Source: Mesostigma viride
Taxonomy: Eukaryota > Streptophyta > Mesostigmatophyceae > Mesostigmatales > Mesostigmataceae
Assembly: GCA_009746045.1 (NCBI GenBank)
Contig: RPFO01000500.1
Span: 60,001 to 124,000, forward strand
DNA length: 64,000 bases
Direction of reading: 5' to 3'
Each line of letters begins with the position of its first letter. The first letter of the stretch is position 1. The translations under genes were made by a program, and so were the position numbers. Shown here piece by piece: positions 53,598 through 64,000 of the stretch. Below the pieces are notes generated by a model that was given only the letters and a program-made list of their open reading frames with translations, was not told where the DNA came from and searched no databases.

Positions 53598-55186
53598 GTG
53601 CTCCCGTTGGGGAGTTGCGGAATCCCCGATGGATGGATGGATGGGTGCAAACAGTCCTACCACCGGTCTAATCTATCTACAACAGCTATCTACAACATCA
53701 ATCTAATCTATCATGAACATCAACGCTACCCTATAGTAGGGGACCTGTCTGGCGTGCTTCCCGTATGTTTGCACACGCGCCGGCGCTTCCCCACGGAAGG
53801 GGGCTCGTTGTCGACTATATGACCTGGGCCCACTTGCATGGCCTTGTCCATCATCTTTTTCCAAATCACGGAGAGGCCTAGGCCCCCCATGTCCTCTACT
53901 AGCTGTTCTTTGAAGGTGCGGGCCTTGCGGCGTCTAGCATCACGGGGCCCGGCCCACGTAATTAAGGAGGTGCCGGCCAGGCTGAGCTGCATGGGCACAG
54001 TCCCGCGGGGGGGCCACGTGAGGTGTCTATCTATACCTGGTTGGTGCGAGCTAAGTGCCCTACTAGCTGCGGGCGCCGCTGCTTAATGGTGCTGGTGATA
54101 TATGGCATGCCGAGACTACAGGTCCTCGTTGCGAACATGAGCAGCGTATCCAACTCTGAAAATGGATCGCAGCATATGCATGTTGGTGACCGCACCGTCC
54201 AGCTTTCCGGCCAGGTCGGCTGTCATGAGGGTCCACGTCTCGGCCCCATGCATACGTAAGAACAGGAAGGACGAGGACCTTAAACAGGTCCTGTTTCTCG
54301 ATCTTGCCCAGGGGCTTGCGCCACAGGGCCGGCCCGGTATTGGCGTAACGCGTGCCAGGCGAGGGAGATGCGGTGGTCCACATCAGCCTCGCAGCTGGGG
54401 AGGAGGCTGCCCAGCAGCTTGACACGGTCCCGGTACAGGACTCGAGAGCCGTCAAGGAGAAAGAGGGCGGGCGGTGGGTGAGTGAGCCCAATCGCCAGGG
54501 GCTCGGTCTTCTTGCTGACCTCAAGCCCCACTGCGCGGGCCTCGATAGCTAGGCAGTCAAGCCACGTCTGCACGTGCCCAGTGTCCTCGAAGAGGGTGGT
54601 GTCGTCTGCATAATAGATGATGTCCGCCAGCCGAATCTCCGTGTCCGCCCCGCCATGCCAGAAACGGTTGTCAACCTGCACCCCTGGTTCCCTACCCACG
54701 ATGCGGGCAAACCGCTTGCGCGCCTGAATCATTACGTACTCGACCACAATAATGAACAGGTAGGGCGACAGCGCGCAGCCCTGCCACACACCCTTCTGTA
54801 AAGGGCATGGTGGCGTGGTCCCGTAGGAAGTGCGCACCGAATTAGTGGTTGACCCTTCATACAGGTTGCGGATGACAGCAAAAGGGTCGGGGGATCCGGA
54901 TCGAACGTACAGAGCGACTGATGTCCCATAGCGCAGGCCAGAAAACCGAATGCATGGAAGGCTTTGATGAAGACAGATAAAGTCCACCAGCACAAGGTGC
55001 AGAGGGGATCGACTCACCAGGCTGATCGAGGCGTTGCAATTCTTCCACAAGGTGGCGAGTAGCGAAGAGCGCCTTTACTGTGTTGCGACCTGAACGGAAG
55101 CCGTGCTGAGTCTCATGCACTGAGGTGGGCGTCCAGGGCCGTGCGCAGTCTGCGGTTCAGGAGGAGCCGCATGAGAAGCTTAATTG
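53598..55186 (-). mobile_element. Degenerate non-LTR retrotransposon (LINE) reverse transcriptase fragment
   Basis: Read on the minus strand from 55186: LLNRRLRTALDAHLS, HGFRSGRNTVKALFATRHLV, KGVWQGCALSPYLFIIV, YADDTTLFED (catalytic YADD at 54601-54612), KVLVLPVLTY, then after a frame slip GAETWTLM, and finally RPQLVGHLARTNQ. These are reverse-transcriptase motifs in the right order for LINE ORF2. Frameshifts near 55105, 54980 and 54225 show it is dead. No endonuclease domain is present, so the 5' end is missing. Confidence 0.85.
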
Positions 55187-57710
55187 AGTGGCGATGGTCG
55201 GCGCCGCAAACTTCAACCTCTTCTACGACAAGCCACGCGCGCCACCACAGGGATGTGGGGACACAGGTGTGAGGCCTTGCAGGACGCATTCTGTACATGC
55301 CCGATGTGGGGCCGTGATGGAGACATCTGCCCTCGATCATGAAGCATAGGCAAGGCCGGGTGGATGGGTGCAGTTCACCTGGGCATTAACCTGATCATTG
55401 ACGTGGGCATGGGCCCAGATGGGCTTGGCAGGGGTCCCTTGCACATGAGGCCACCGCTTTAATTGCCCGACATCATGCAATGTGCGGCAGTCAGTGGGAA
55501 GTAAACGCCATACTAGAAGAAACTCAGGAGGAGGGATCACGGACCGTGTTGTTTGGAGGAGCACGTGTAAGGATGCTAAGTGCTTGTGACTGTGCTGAAG
55601 GGTTGTGTGCGCCGCCATATGGCACGCTGTGGTGCATATTGCATGTTGCCCTATGACATTACTACATGTCAGATGACGCCTGAAGGGTGGCATTTGAGGT
55701 CCTGTACCACCTCAAATCGGACTGTGGGTGTGGGTGTGGGTGTGTTGCAAGAATTGAATGGCATGTGTCCGCAACGGCCTCAGGGAACCCGGCTCATGGC
55801 TGCTCGGGTTACGCTCCTGGTGCCCCTCATGGCAATTCACTATATTTGCTTCCTGTGTTTGCTTCCATTTATCATTGCCGCCATCCACCGCGCAAAACCA
55901 CAGGGGCCTGCCTCTTGTACCAGAGCTACGCCTCGTCCGCCCCGGTGGTCCCCGCTCCCTCGCCTTCCCGCGGCCAAGTGGCTGCTTCGTCTCTTCCACC
56001 GCTGCGCTGCACTCAGGTGAGGGAACACGCGGCACCCGCCATGATGATGTGTATATACAAGTAATAATACATGCATGTGCATCATGGATATGGGGGCCAT
56101 CGACTTGATGACACACTATGCAGGTATGCGTGGCACCACCAAGTTAATTATACAGGTATGTGTGGCGCCATCAAGTTAATTGTACAGGTATGTGTGGCGC
56201 CATCAAGTTAATTATACAGGTATGTGTGGCGCCATCAAGTTAATTATACAGGTATGTGTGGCGCCATCAAGTTAATTATACAGGTATGTGTGGCGCCATC
56301 AAGTTAATTATACAGGTATGTGTGGCGCCATCAAGTTAATTATACAGGTATGTGTGGCGCCATCATTAATTATACAAGTATGTGTGGCGCCATCAAGTTG
56401 ACCATACAAAAACATGCATGCATGGCGCTGTCAAGTTGACTATAACAACCTGCATGGACGGCGCCACGCAGCAAGTTGATACTTATATCCAAGCATGTGC
56501 ATGGCGCCATCCGCAACCAAAGCATCCTCTTCAGCAGAAACTAGAGGCAAGAGGGCTGCTGCACCTCCATTATGGCCAACCATGGTGTGGATGCATATGG
56601 GCAGACTGGCCATGGGATTAAGTATCAAACTTGGGGTAGCCCGTGGCCTGTCAAGCGTATGCCAGCTTTAACGACACCTAGCTGCATGTGCTCGAGCCTC
56701 GCCGCTCGCAGTCCTGCTTCCCCACACAATTGATCAGCCTTTGTTCACTATAAACGCCGGCGGCCGGCATCATTGATGAACAGCAAGGATCACCCCTCTC
56801 TGACATTGTGACCTGGCTTAGTAGCTAGCACGACCACGTAGTTGCTTCATCATGCTGCATGACAGTTCTGGTATAATTAACCTTTAATGGTTTCAACCGT
56901 TCCTTCCCCCTTAGTAGCTGTGCCCCTATACCCCTTCGAACAACCCTCCGCTCTTCACACACCCCATCATGCTAATGGTGGCTTGTGCATGTGGACATGA
57001 GGGCATGTGTGCATATGTGTGTGTCTACTTAATTGCCCTCGATCCCCGAACGAATGCTCCAATCGTCTCTGTTACGTGTGGCTGGCCACACATGATGGGT
57101 GCTTGCCCCTTTAATCTGCTCGTATGCGGCCGCGCCCGGCACATCTGGCAGGGTGGCTCCTCCTGCCGCCCGCACTGCCCGTGGCCACGTTTAACCTGGC
57201 CCTGTGGAAGAAAGACCTGGCGACCAATATGTGGGCGAGGCAGATCCTCCTGACTACCTCATCAGGCAATACCACGCTCGTCCCCACCGTGCAGGTACTG
57301 CATCATTGCCAGGCATCATGTTGGTGGCTTATGATCGTGCGCATCCAAAATGCAATTGGTTTGAACACGAGCATGCAGCCATTGAGCGCGTTCAAGTATT
57401 ATGTACTATGACGAATTCAAGGGTTAGAGTCGGCCAAATCTACTGCATGATCTCCTAGAAAGACTGTGCTGAACTCCAGGTGCCGCTGTCTTCATTTCAA
57501 TGCAAACTCTGCTGGCAACTTCTGTAACTCATGCAACAAAGACCAATATCAACTGCATGAGTCGTTTTCGTCTGCCTCATTGCTGTCACTCATCTCGTCT
57601 CGGTGCAGGATCCTGGGAGCTACTCCTGGAGGGTGTATGCTGCACAGGGACAATCTCGGTTCGCCCTCTACATTCAGCTCCCAAGCGGATCCAAGCTTAC
57701 TGGATGCTAG
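55187..57710 (+). pseudogene. Block B copy of mannanase modules 2 (partial) and 3
   Basis: Homology starts inside exon c2 (GTGGCGATGGTC, equal to 49365 in block A), so the first part of that exon is replaced by LINE sequence. Exon a3 (about 55904-56016) lacks one A (GCCCCGG against GACCCCGG), which destroys the module frame. Exons b3 (57152-57294) and c3 (57609-57710, with stop) are intact. No start codon, signal peptide or catalytic domain is attached. It is a duplicate of gene-end exons, not a gene. Confidence 0.8.
56121..56408 (+). repeat. 32-bp minisatellite (block B copy)
   Basis: Same unit and copy order as at 50301-50590, with AG missing in one unit (CATCATTAAT). Degenerate units follow. 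Confidence 0.92.
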
Positions 57711-58500
57711 CCTTGTGAACTGCAAAGTCTCTCTTCCAGCCAGACACCATCAACAAGCCAGTCAGTAATCTACTACGCAGAAGGAGAACAAGCAATCAAC
57801 AACCATGAGACAAACAGGAGGTTATGGCTCGTACAATGTTTGCAATTCGGTACATTTGATGCTCTGCCCGAGATCCTGAGGATTGCTTGTTTTAGCTCAT
57901 GAGCATGCTTGACACCTATACTATGTTTTTCTCGTCTACTTTTCTGCCCCATATTATTGCTAGCTTTTCTATGAAATTGAAGTAGCGACTTATGAGCAGC
58001 AGCTAATATGTGGCCCCTAAGTTGGGTGTGAGCACATACATACTGTACATGTATAATAGGGGGCCGGATGCTTCACTTTTTAACGTACGCGGACCGTATG
58101 GCAAGTCATGAATTTATGACTTATATATGATTGATCATGCATGCCTGTACTTATACGCTGTAATTTTTTGGACATGCACTATAGCCTTGCATTTTGAAAT
58201 AAACAATTTTGATAAGAATATTTTTCACATTTGCACATGCAGAAATAGATTTGGGACATTATAGTTGATAATGCCATCAAGGTACATGTTCGATCATTGG
58301 GGGGAATACTAATTAATTATAACTACGTGCAGACAGCAGGTCTGCATGCATGGGGGACACGGATTGCATATTTGTCTATAGTGCTTCTTCTTTACATCGA
58401 CCCTTGTATATATGGGGCACAATGAGAAGGAGGCAGAGACTTGGTCGTCTTCCCTCATGCTCGAATTAAGGCGAGACGTCCCGCAGCCACCACACTGCAG

Positions 58501-58531
58501 GCACACACACACACACACACACAACAACACA

Positions 58532-58570
<39 letters not shown>
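58501..58570. repeat. (CA)n tract at the B/C junction
   Basis: An interrupted CA run joins the end of block B to the start of block C. The left edge of block A is also next to a CA tract, so the junction lies in shared simple sequence. Confidence 0.92.
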
Positions 58571-58571
<1 letters not shown>

Positions 58572-58898
58572 CACCGGTTCGTAATGCCTGCAGGCGACTG
58601 CGTGCTCTACCAGCAGTTTGTCTCCGCCGGGTCCTCCACCCCCTCGGCAGTGTTTGACTACGTCACAACGCTCGCCGGCAGCCATCAGCACACCGGTGCG
58701 TCGAGCGTGTATGGGATCTCTGGCCTTGTGGGTGCAAGTAAGCATGCATTCATGTGTGCATGTGTGTGGGCGGTGGGCGCATGAGCATGGGTGTGGGCAT
58801 GGGTAGGCACATGGGGTGTGCGTGAGTGGGCTATGGGGGGAAAGCTCCTGCCTGTCCTGTACCACGCAACATGCCGGTTTTTGCTCCCACTCTTGTTT

Positions 58899-59380
58899 GT
58901 AGGGTTTTCAAATTTGACGGTACCCAAATTTGGTCAACCGGTACCGGTACCCCAAGTTCTCATGGGCGCCCGGTACCGGTACCCGCTGGAAAGCCCAAGC
59001 GCAGAGAACTGCCCAAGTCAGCCGGCGGAGAGCGGTTACAAATGCCAGAATGATGAATCATGCCAGGAAATGCAGCAGCTTTTGCTTTGTGGCTACTAGA
59101 CTACAAGCCAAGAAAATTTACTTGAGCATAGTAAGTGGCGACTCGGGCGACTCGTCACTCGGCACTCAGTCACTGTCAAGACGGTCAATCTCCGCCTGCA
59201 GGGCCAGCTGGGCTGGGTACCGATCCCGGGTACTGGGTGTGACCGGATATCCAATTGATGGCCCACCCGGTACCGGTACCCAGTCTTCGATGCCCGACCC
59301 GGTACCGGTGTCGTTACTAACGATACCGGGTACCGGTACCGGTTTTTTCCGGTAGTACCGGGTACCGTCCCGAACCCTAC
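58899..59380. mobile_element. Block C copy of the 482-bp GGTACC-rich TIR element
   Basis: Same ends and flanking TTGTTT as at 47271-47752. It was carried along by the segmental duplication and was not inserted independently. Confidence 0.75.
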
Positions 59381-59899
59381 TTGTTTGATCACTTGTTGCG
59401 TTTGCTAGCAGTCGGATGCACTATGGTCCCTTGGTTGCGGTTGATAGCAGTGATGCACTTTGATGGGTCCACTTGCGAGTGATGATGAACACACGCAGCC
59501 ACCTGCGTAGCGTACCTGGGTGCCCAAGAAAACAAACCTGTGATGCCCATGGCTGGGACGGCCGCTAGGCGACATGGATGCAAGTTCACCATAGGAAGTA
59601 GGCATCACGCAGGTGCCGGTTGGGATCCCGTCATATTCAGTCGGTACAGTAAACGCAGTACGTCCAAATAGTATCCTGAGTAAAACACCGTCGAGTACTT
59701 AATTAACGCAAGAATCGACGGCGGCTCCTCCTTGTCGCACCGTGACGCCCGTGGGGCGACCTGACCCATCCATCAAGGACTAAACGGGCCAATGAGGGAA
59801 CCAAATGCGGTCCACCACAAATCGAGTCACCAGCCAGCTATATTACTTGAGCTCGAGAAGGCCAGTGGAATCTCTCGCAACAACCGTGCTGCTTCTGGT

Positions 59900-60167
59900 C
59901 AGCGCTTCGTTTAGGCTTTTTTCCACAGGCGGCGCCGCGCCGGCAACAATTTCAAATGGACGGTGGCCGGTTGCTACTGCTATAAATTTGTTGACATAAG
60001 TAGTTACTGAGCTTCTATTCTATGTAATAGTTACTACAGTATTTGCCGCACCGGCCCTGGTAGGGCCACCCGTCTGGCCGGAGCCGCGCCGGGCACTTCA
60101 TTCCACAGCCGGATCCGTCCAGATGGGGCAGCCGGATCCAACGGATCCGGCTGTAAACGAAGCACTG
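59900..60167. mobile_element. Block C copy of the hAT-like miniature element
   Basis: Same inverted ends and flanking TTCTGGT as at 48272-48539, copied with the segment. Confidence 0.7.
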
Positions 60168-61928
60168 GTTCTGGTATCAAGCTCTTCTCCCATCATACAA
60201 AGTGCCCACTACTATAAGGGCATCACAGGTCCTATGTTCCATCGATGTCGATTTTGACTGGCATGCGTGGGTGCGCGCTCGTGTGCGGCGGTGCAGCCTG
60301 GATAGCGCTTCCCGCCGCCAGGCAATCGGCCACCCTGTCAGCATCACTGCTGCGATCGAGCGATGCGGGCTGGCTGAAGCAAGTCGACGCGGTGGCGACA
60401 TCTGGCAGCACCGCCATCATCCGCAGTAACCAGGTGGGGCGCCGATGACACTCGTTTGCAGCATGCAGTGGTGACGTAGCACCATAGTCTGTAAGGCAGA
60501 GGGTGGATCCATCGGCTGTGCTGACTGAATGCCACGACATGACCACGCATGTGAATTATAGGCAGCTTCAAGTGCGTACCTCGTAGTCTTTGTTACGAAC
60601 TTGCCTCAGTCTCTCATCGAACAGTTTCCCACCTGCATTGCGTCCTCCATGATCGGTTGTTGCCGCAACAAAACCGCCGTGCTCGTTGTGTTGGCTGGTT
60701 CCACATGCTTGTTGTCAATGCGTGATTCGGAACTCCCCATTTACCTCATGCATTTCCCCTTCTTTTCCCCCATGGAACCTCATGGGCAAGGAGGCACCCG
60801 AATGCATCCGACACGAATGCATGCCACTCGCTGGCACACACGCAGCTGGCAGGGCCACCGAAGGGGGCTGCTTTCTTGCGTCATGCACCGGATGCATGGC
60901 CCCACCCACCCACCCACCCACAAACCACGTGCATGTACCCGTGTTATGCGACTGTCCGTGCAGACCGTGTCCGGCTTCTTCCGCTGGACCATAGTGGCGA
61001 TGGTCGGCGCCGCAAACTTCAACCTCTTCTACGACAAGCCACGCGCGCCACCACAGGGATGTGGGGACACAGGTGTGAGGCCTTGCAGGACGCATTCTGT
61101 ACATGCCCGATGTGGGGCCGTGATGGAGACATCTGCCCTCGATCATGAAGCATAGGCAAGGCCGGGTGGATGGGTGCAGTTCACCTGGGCATTAACCTGA
61201 TCATTGACGTGGGCATGGGCCCAGATGGGCTTGGCAGGGGTCCCTTGCACATGAGGCCACCGCTTTAATTGCCCGACATCATGCAATGTGCGGCAGTCAG
61301 TGGGAAGTAAACGCCATACTAGAAGAAACTCAGGAGGAGGGATCACGGACCGTGTTGTTTGGAGGAGCACGTGTAAGGATGCTAAGTGCTTGTGACTGTG
61401 CTGAAGGGTTGTGTGCGCCGCCATATGGCACGCTGTGGTGCATATTGCATGTTGCCCTATGACATTACTACATGTCAGATGACGCCTGAAGGGTGGCATT
61501 TGAGGTCCTGTACCACCTCAAATCGGACTGTGGGTGTGGGTGTGGGTGTGTTGCAAGAATTGAATGGCATGTGTCCGCAACGGCCTCAGGGAACCCGGCT
61601 CATGGCTGCTCGGGTTACGCTCCTGGTGCCCCTCATGGCAATTCACTATATTTGCTTCCTGTGTTTGCTTCCATTTATCATTGCCGCCATCCCACCGCGC
61701 AAAACCACAGGGGCCTGCCTCTTGTACCAGAGCTACGCCTCGTCCGACCCCGGTGGTCCCCGCTCCCTCGCCTTCCCGCGGCCAAGTGGCTGCTTCGTCT
61801 CTTCCACCGCTGCGCTGCACTCAGGTGAGGGAACACGCGGCACCCGCCATGATGATGTGTATATACAAGTAATAATACATGCATGTGCATCATGGATATG
61901 GGGGCCATCGACTTGATGACACACTATG

Positions 61929-62218
61929 CAGGTATGCGTGGCACCACCAAGTTAATTATACAGGTATGTGTGGCGCCATCAAGTTAATTGTACAGGTATG
62001 TGTGGCGCCATCAAGTTAATTATACAGGTATGTGTGGCGCCATCAAGTTAATTATACAGGTATGTGTGGCGCCATCAAGTTAATTATACAGGTATGTGTG
62101 GCGCCATCAAGTTAATTATACAGGTATGTGTGGCGCCATCAAGTTAATTATACAGGTATGTGTGGCGCCATCAAGTTAATTATACAAGTATGTGTGGCGC
62201 CATCAAGTTGACCATACA
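61929..62218 (+). repeat. 32-bp minisatellite (block C copy)
   Basis: Same array as 50301-50590, with the same copy number and variants. Confidence 0.92.
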
Positions 62219-64000
62219 AAAACATGCATGCATGGCGCTGTCAAGTTGACTATAACAACCTGCATGGACGGCGCCACGCAGCAAGTTGATACTTATATCC
62301 AAGCATGTGCATGGCGCCATCCGCAACCAAAGCATCCTCTTCAGCAGAAACTAGAGGCAAGAGGGCTGCTGCACCTCCATTATGGCCAACCATGGTGTGG
62401 ATGCATATGGGCAGACTGGCCATGGGATTAAGTATCAAACTTGGGGTAGCCCGTGGCCTGTCAAGCGTATGCCAGCTTTAACGACACCTAGCTGCATGTG
62501 CTCGAGCCTCGCCGCTCGCAGTCCTGCTTCCCCACACAATTGATCAGCCTTTGTTCACTATAAACGCCGGCGGCCGGCATCATTGATGAACAGCAAGGAT
62601 CACCCCTCTCTGACATTGTGACCTGGCTTAGTAGCTAGCACGACCACGTAGTTGCTTCATCATGCTGCATGACAGTTCTGGTATAATTAACCTTTAATGG
62701 TTTCACCGTTCCTTCCCCCTTAGTAGCTGTGCCCCTATACCCCTTCGAACAACCCTCCGCTCTTCACACACCCCATCATGCTAATGGTGGCTTGTGCATG
62801 TGGACATGAGGGCATGTGTGCATATGTGTGTGTCTACTTAATTGCCCTCGATCCCCGAACGAATGCTCCAATCGTCTCTGTTACGTGTGGCTGGCCACAC
62901 ATGATGGGTGCTTGCCCCTTTAATCTGCTCGTATGCGGCCGCGCCCGGCACATCTGGCAGGGTGGCTCCTCCTGCCGCCCGCACTGCCCGTGGCCACGTT
63001 TAACCTGGCCCTGTGGAAGAAAGACCTGGCGACCAATATGTGGGCGAGGCAGATCCTCCTGACTACCTCATCAGGCAATACCACGCTCGTCCCCACCGTG
63101 CAGGTACTGCATCATTGCCAGGCATCATGTTGGTGGCTTATGATCGTGCGCATCCAAAATGCAATTGGTTTGAACACGAGCATGCAGCCATTGAGCGCGT
63201 TCAAGTATTATGTACTATGACGAATTCAAGGGTTAGAGTCGGCCAAATCTACTGCATGATCTCCTAGAAAGACTGTGCTGAACTCCAGGTGCCGCTGTCT
63301 TCATTTCAATGCAAACTCTGCTGGCAACTTCTGTAACTCATGCAACAAAGACCAATATCAACTGCATGAGTCGTTTTCGTCTGCCTCATTGCTGTCACTC
63401 ATCTCGTCTCGGTGCAGGATCCTGGGAGCTACTCCTGGAGGGTGTATGCTGCACAGGGACAATCTCGGTTCGCCCTCTACATTCAGCTCCCAAGCGGATC
63501 CAAGCTTACTGGATGCTAGCCTTGTGAACTGCAAAGTCTCTCTTCCAGCCAGACACCATCAACAAGCCAGTCAGTAATCTACTACGCAGAAGGAGAACAA
63601 GCAATCAACAACCATGAGACAAACAGGAGGTTATGGCTCGTACAATGTTTGCAATTCGGTACATTTGATGCTCTGCCCGAGATCCTGAGGATTGCTTGTT
63701 TTAGCTCATGAGCATGCTTGACACCTATACTATGTTTTTCTCGTCTACTTTTCTGCCCCATATTATTGCTAGCTTTTCTATGAAATTGAAGTAGCGACTT
63801 ATGAGCAGCAGCTAATATGTGGCACCCTAAGTTGGGTGTGAGCACATACATACTGTACATGTATAATAGGGGGCCGGATGCTTCACTTTTTAACGTACGC
63901 GGACCGTATGGCAAGTCATGAATTTATGACTTATATATGATTGATCATGCATGCCTGTACTTATACGCTGTAATTTTTTTGGACATGCACTATAGCCTTG

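Larger units (their letters stand above)
55187..58503 (+). repeat. Segmental repeat block B (5'-truncated)
   Basis: Equals 49365-52687 of block A with several short indels: one base in an intron poly(C), one in exon a3, two in the minisatellite, and others in the 3' flank. It ends at GCAGGCA, where it runs into a CA tract. Confidence 0.93.
58594..63519 (+). pseudogene. Block C copy of mannanase modules 2 and 3
   Basis: Contains all six exons: 58594-58695, 60297-60433, 60964-61072, 61711-61824, 62961-63103 and 63418-63519, with splice sites and stop codon preserved. Nothing upstream supplies a start or catalytic domain. It is either unexpressed or used as alternative terminal exons by very long splicing. 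It could also be an assembly duplicate of block A. Confidence 0.7.
58571..64000 (+). repeat. Segmental repeat block C (runs off the window)
   Basis: Matches 46943-52372 of block A at a constant offset of 11,628. No length difference was seen over 5.4 kb, microsatellite-like stretches included. It continues past the right edge. Confidence 0.93.

Overview
The window is nuclear DNA from a eukaryote, most probably a chlorophycean (volvocalean-like) green alga. The evidence is short GC-rich exons with clean GT/AG borders, frequent 'cccgcag' or 'ccacag' acceptors, a TGTAA poly(A) motif after the first gene, a hydroxyproline-type SPPPP spacer, EsV-1-7 repeats, and heavy (CA)n, (GGGA)n and (GA)n simple-sequence load in introns. 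Haematococcus is a tentative guess; nothing in the window proves a genus. No rRNA, tRNA, CRISPR or bacterial operon was seen.

Layout. (1) About 0.56-5.95 kb, + strand: a gene whose short leading exons join in phase 0 to a 2.16-kb final exon. That exon encodes ten near-identical and two degenerate EsV-1-7 cysteine/histidine repeats, a CxxC pair and a PD-(D/E)XK-like nuclease domain of the kind seen in giant-virus and protist proteins. (2) 6.0-10.4 kb: no supportable gene. (3) 10.4-12.8 kb, + strand: an Ala/Lys/Gly-rich ARM/HEAT-like gene read through two apparent frameshifts. (4) 12.8-14.7 kb: non-coding, with a 24-bp inverted repeat. (5) 14.7-30.5 kb, - strand: one large gene of about 15 exons (about 2,600 aa) with an IQ motif, two good EF-hands and a weak third, and a long Glu/Arg/Gln coiled coil. 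(6) 30.5-34.1 kb: non-coding apart from a large purine microsatellite, then a TATA box. (7) 34.1-51.9 kb, + strand: about 24 exons encoding a secreted GH5_7-type endo-beta-mannanase, followed by a CBM4/9-like module, a thrombospondin type-1 repeat, an SPPPP spacer and three copies of a three-exon beta-sandwich module. (8) 46.9-64.0 kb: a segmental repeat. Block A holds the last two modules of the mannanase gene. Block B is a 5'-truncated copy, and block C is a copy that shows no length difference from A. A 2.5-kb stretch of degenerate LINE sequence lies between A and B. Two terminal-inverted-repeat elements and a 32-bp minisatellite sit inside the repeated block.

The three main genes show no sign of working together. 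The mannanase is probably a wall or extracellular-matrix enzyme, the minus-strand gene a Ca2+/calmodulin-responsive scaffold (perhaps flagellar or centrosomal), and the EsV-1-7 gene a nuclear protein with possible viral ancestry in its last exon. Exons were assigned by eye from reading frame, phase and splice consensus; no transcript data were available.
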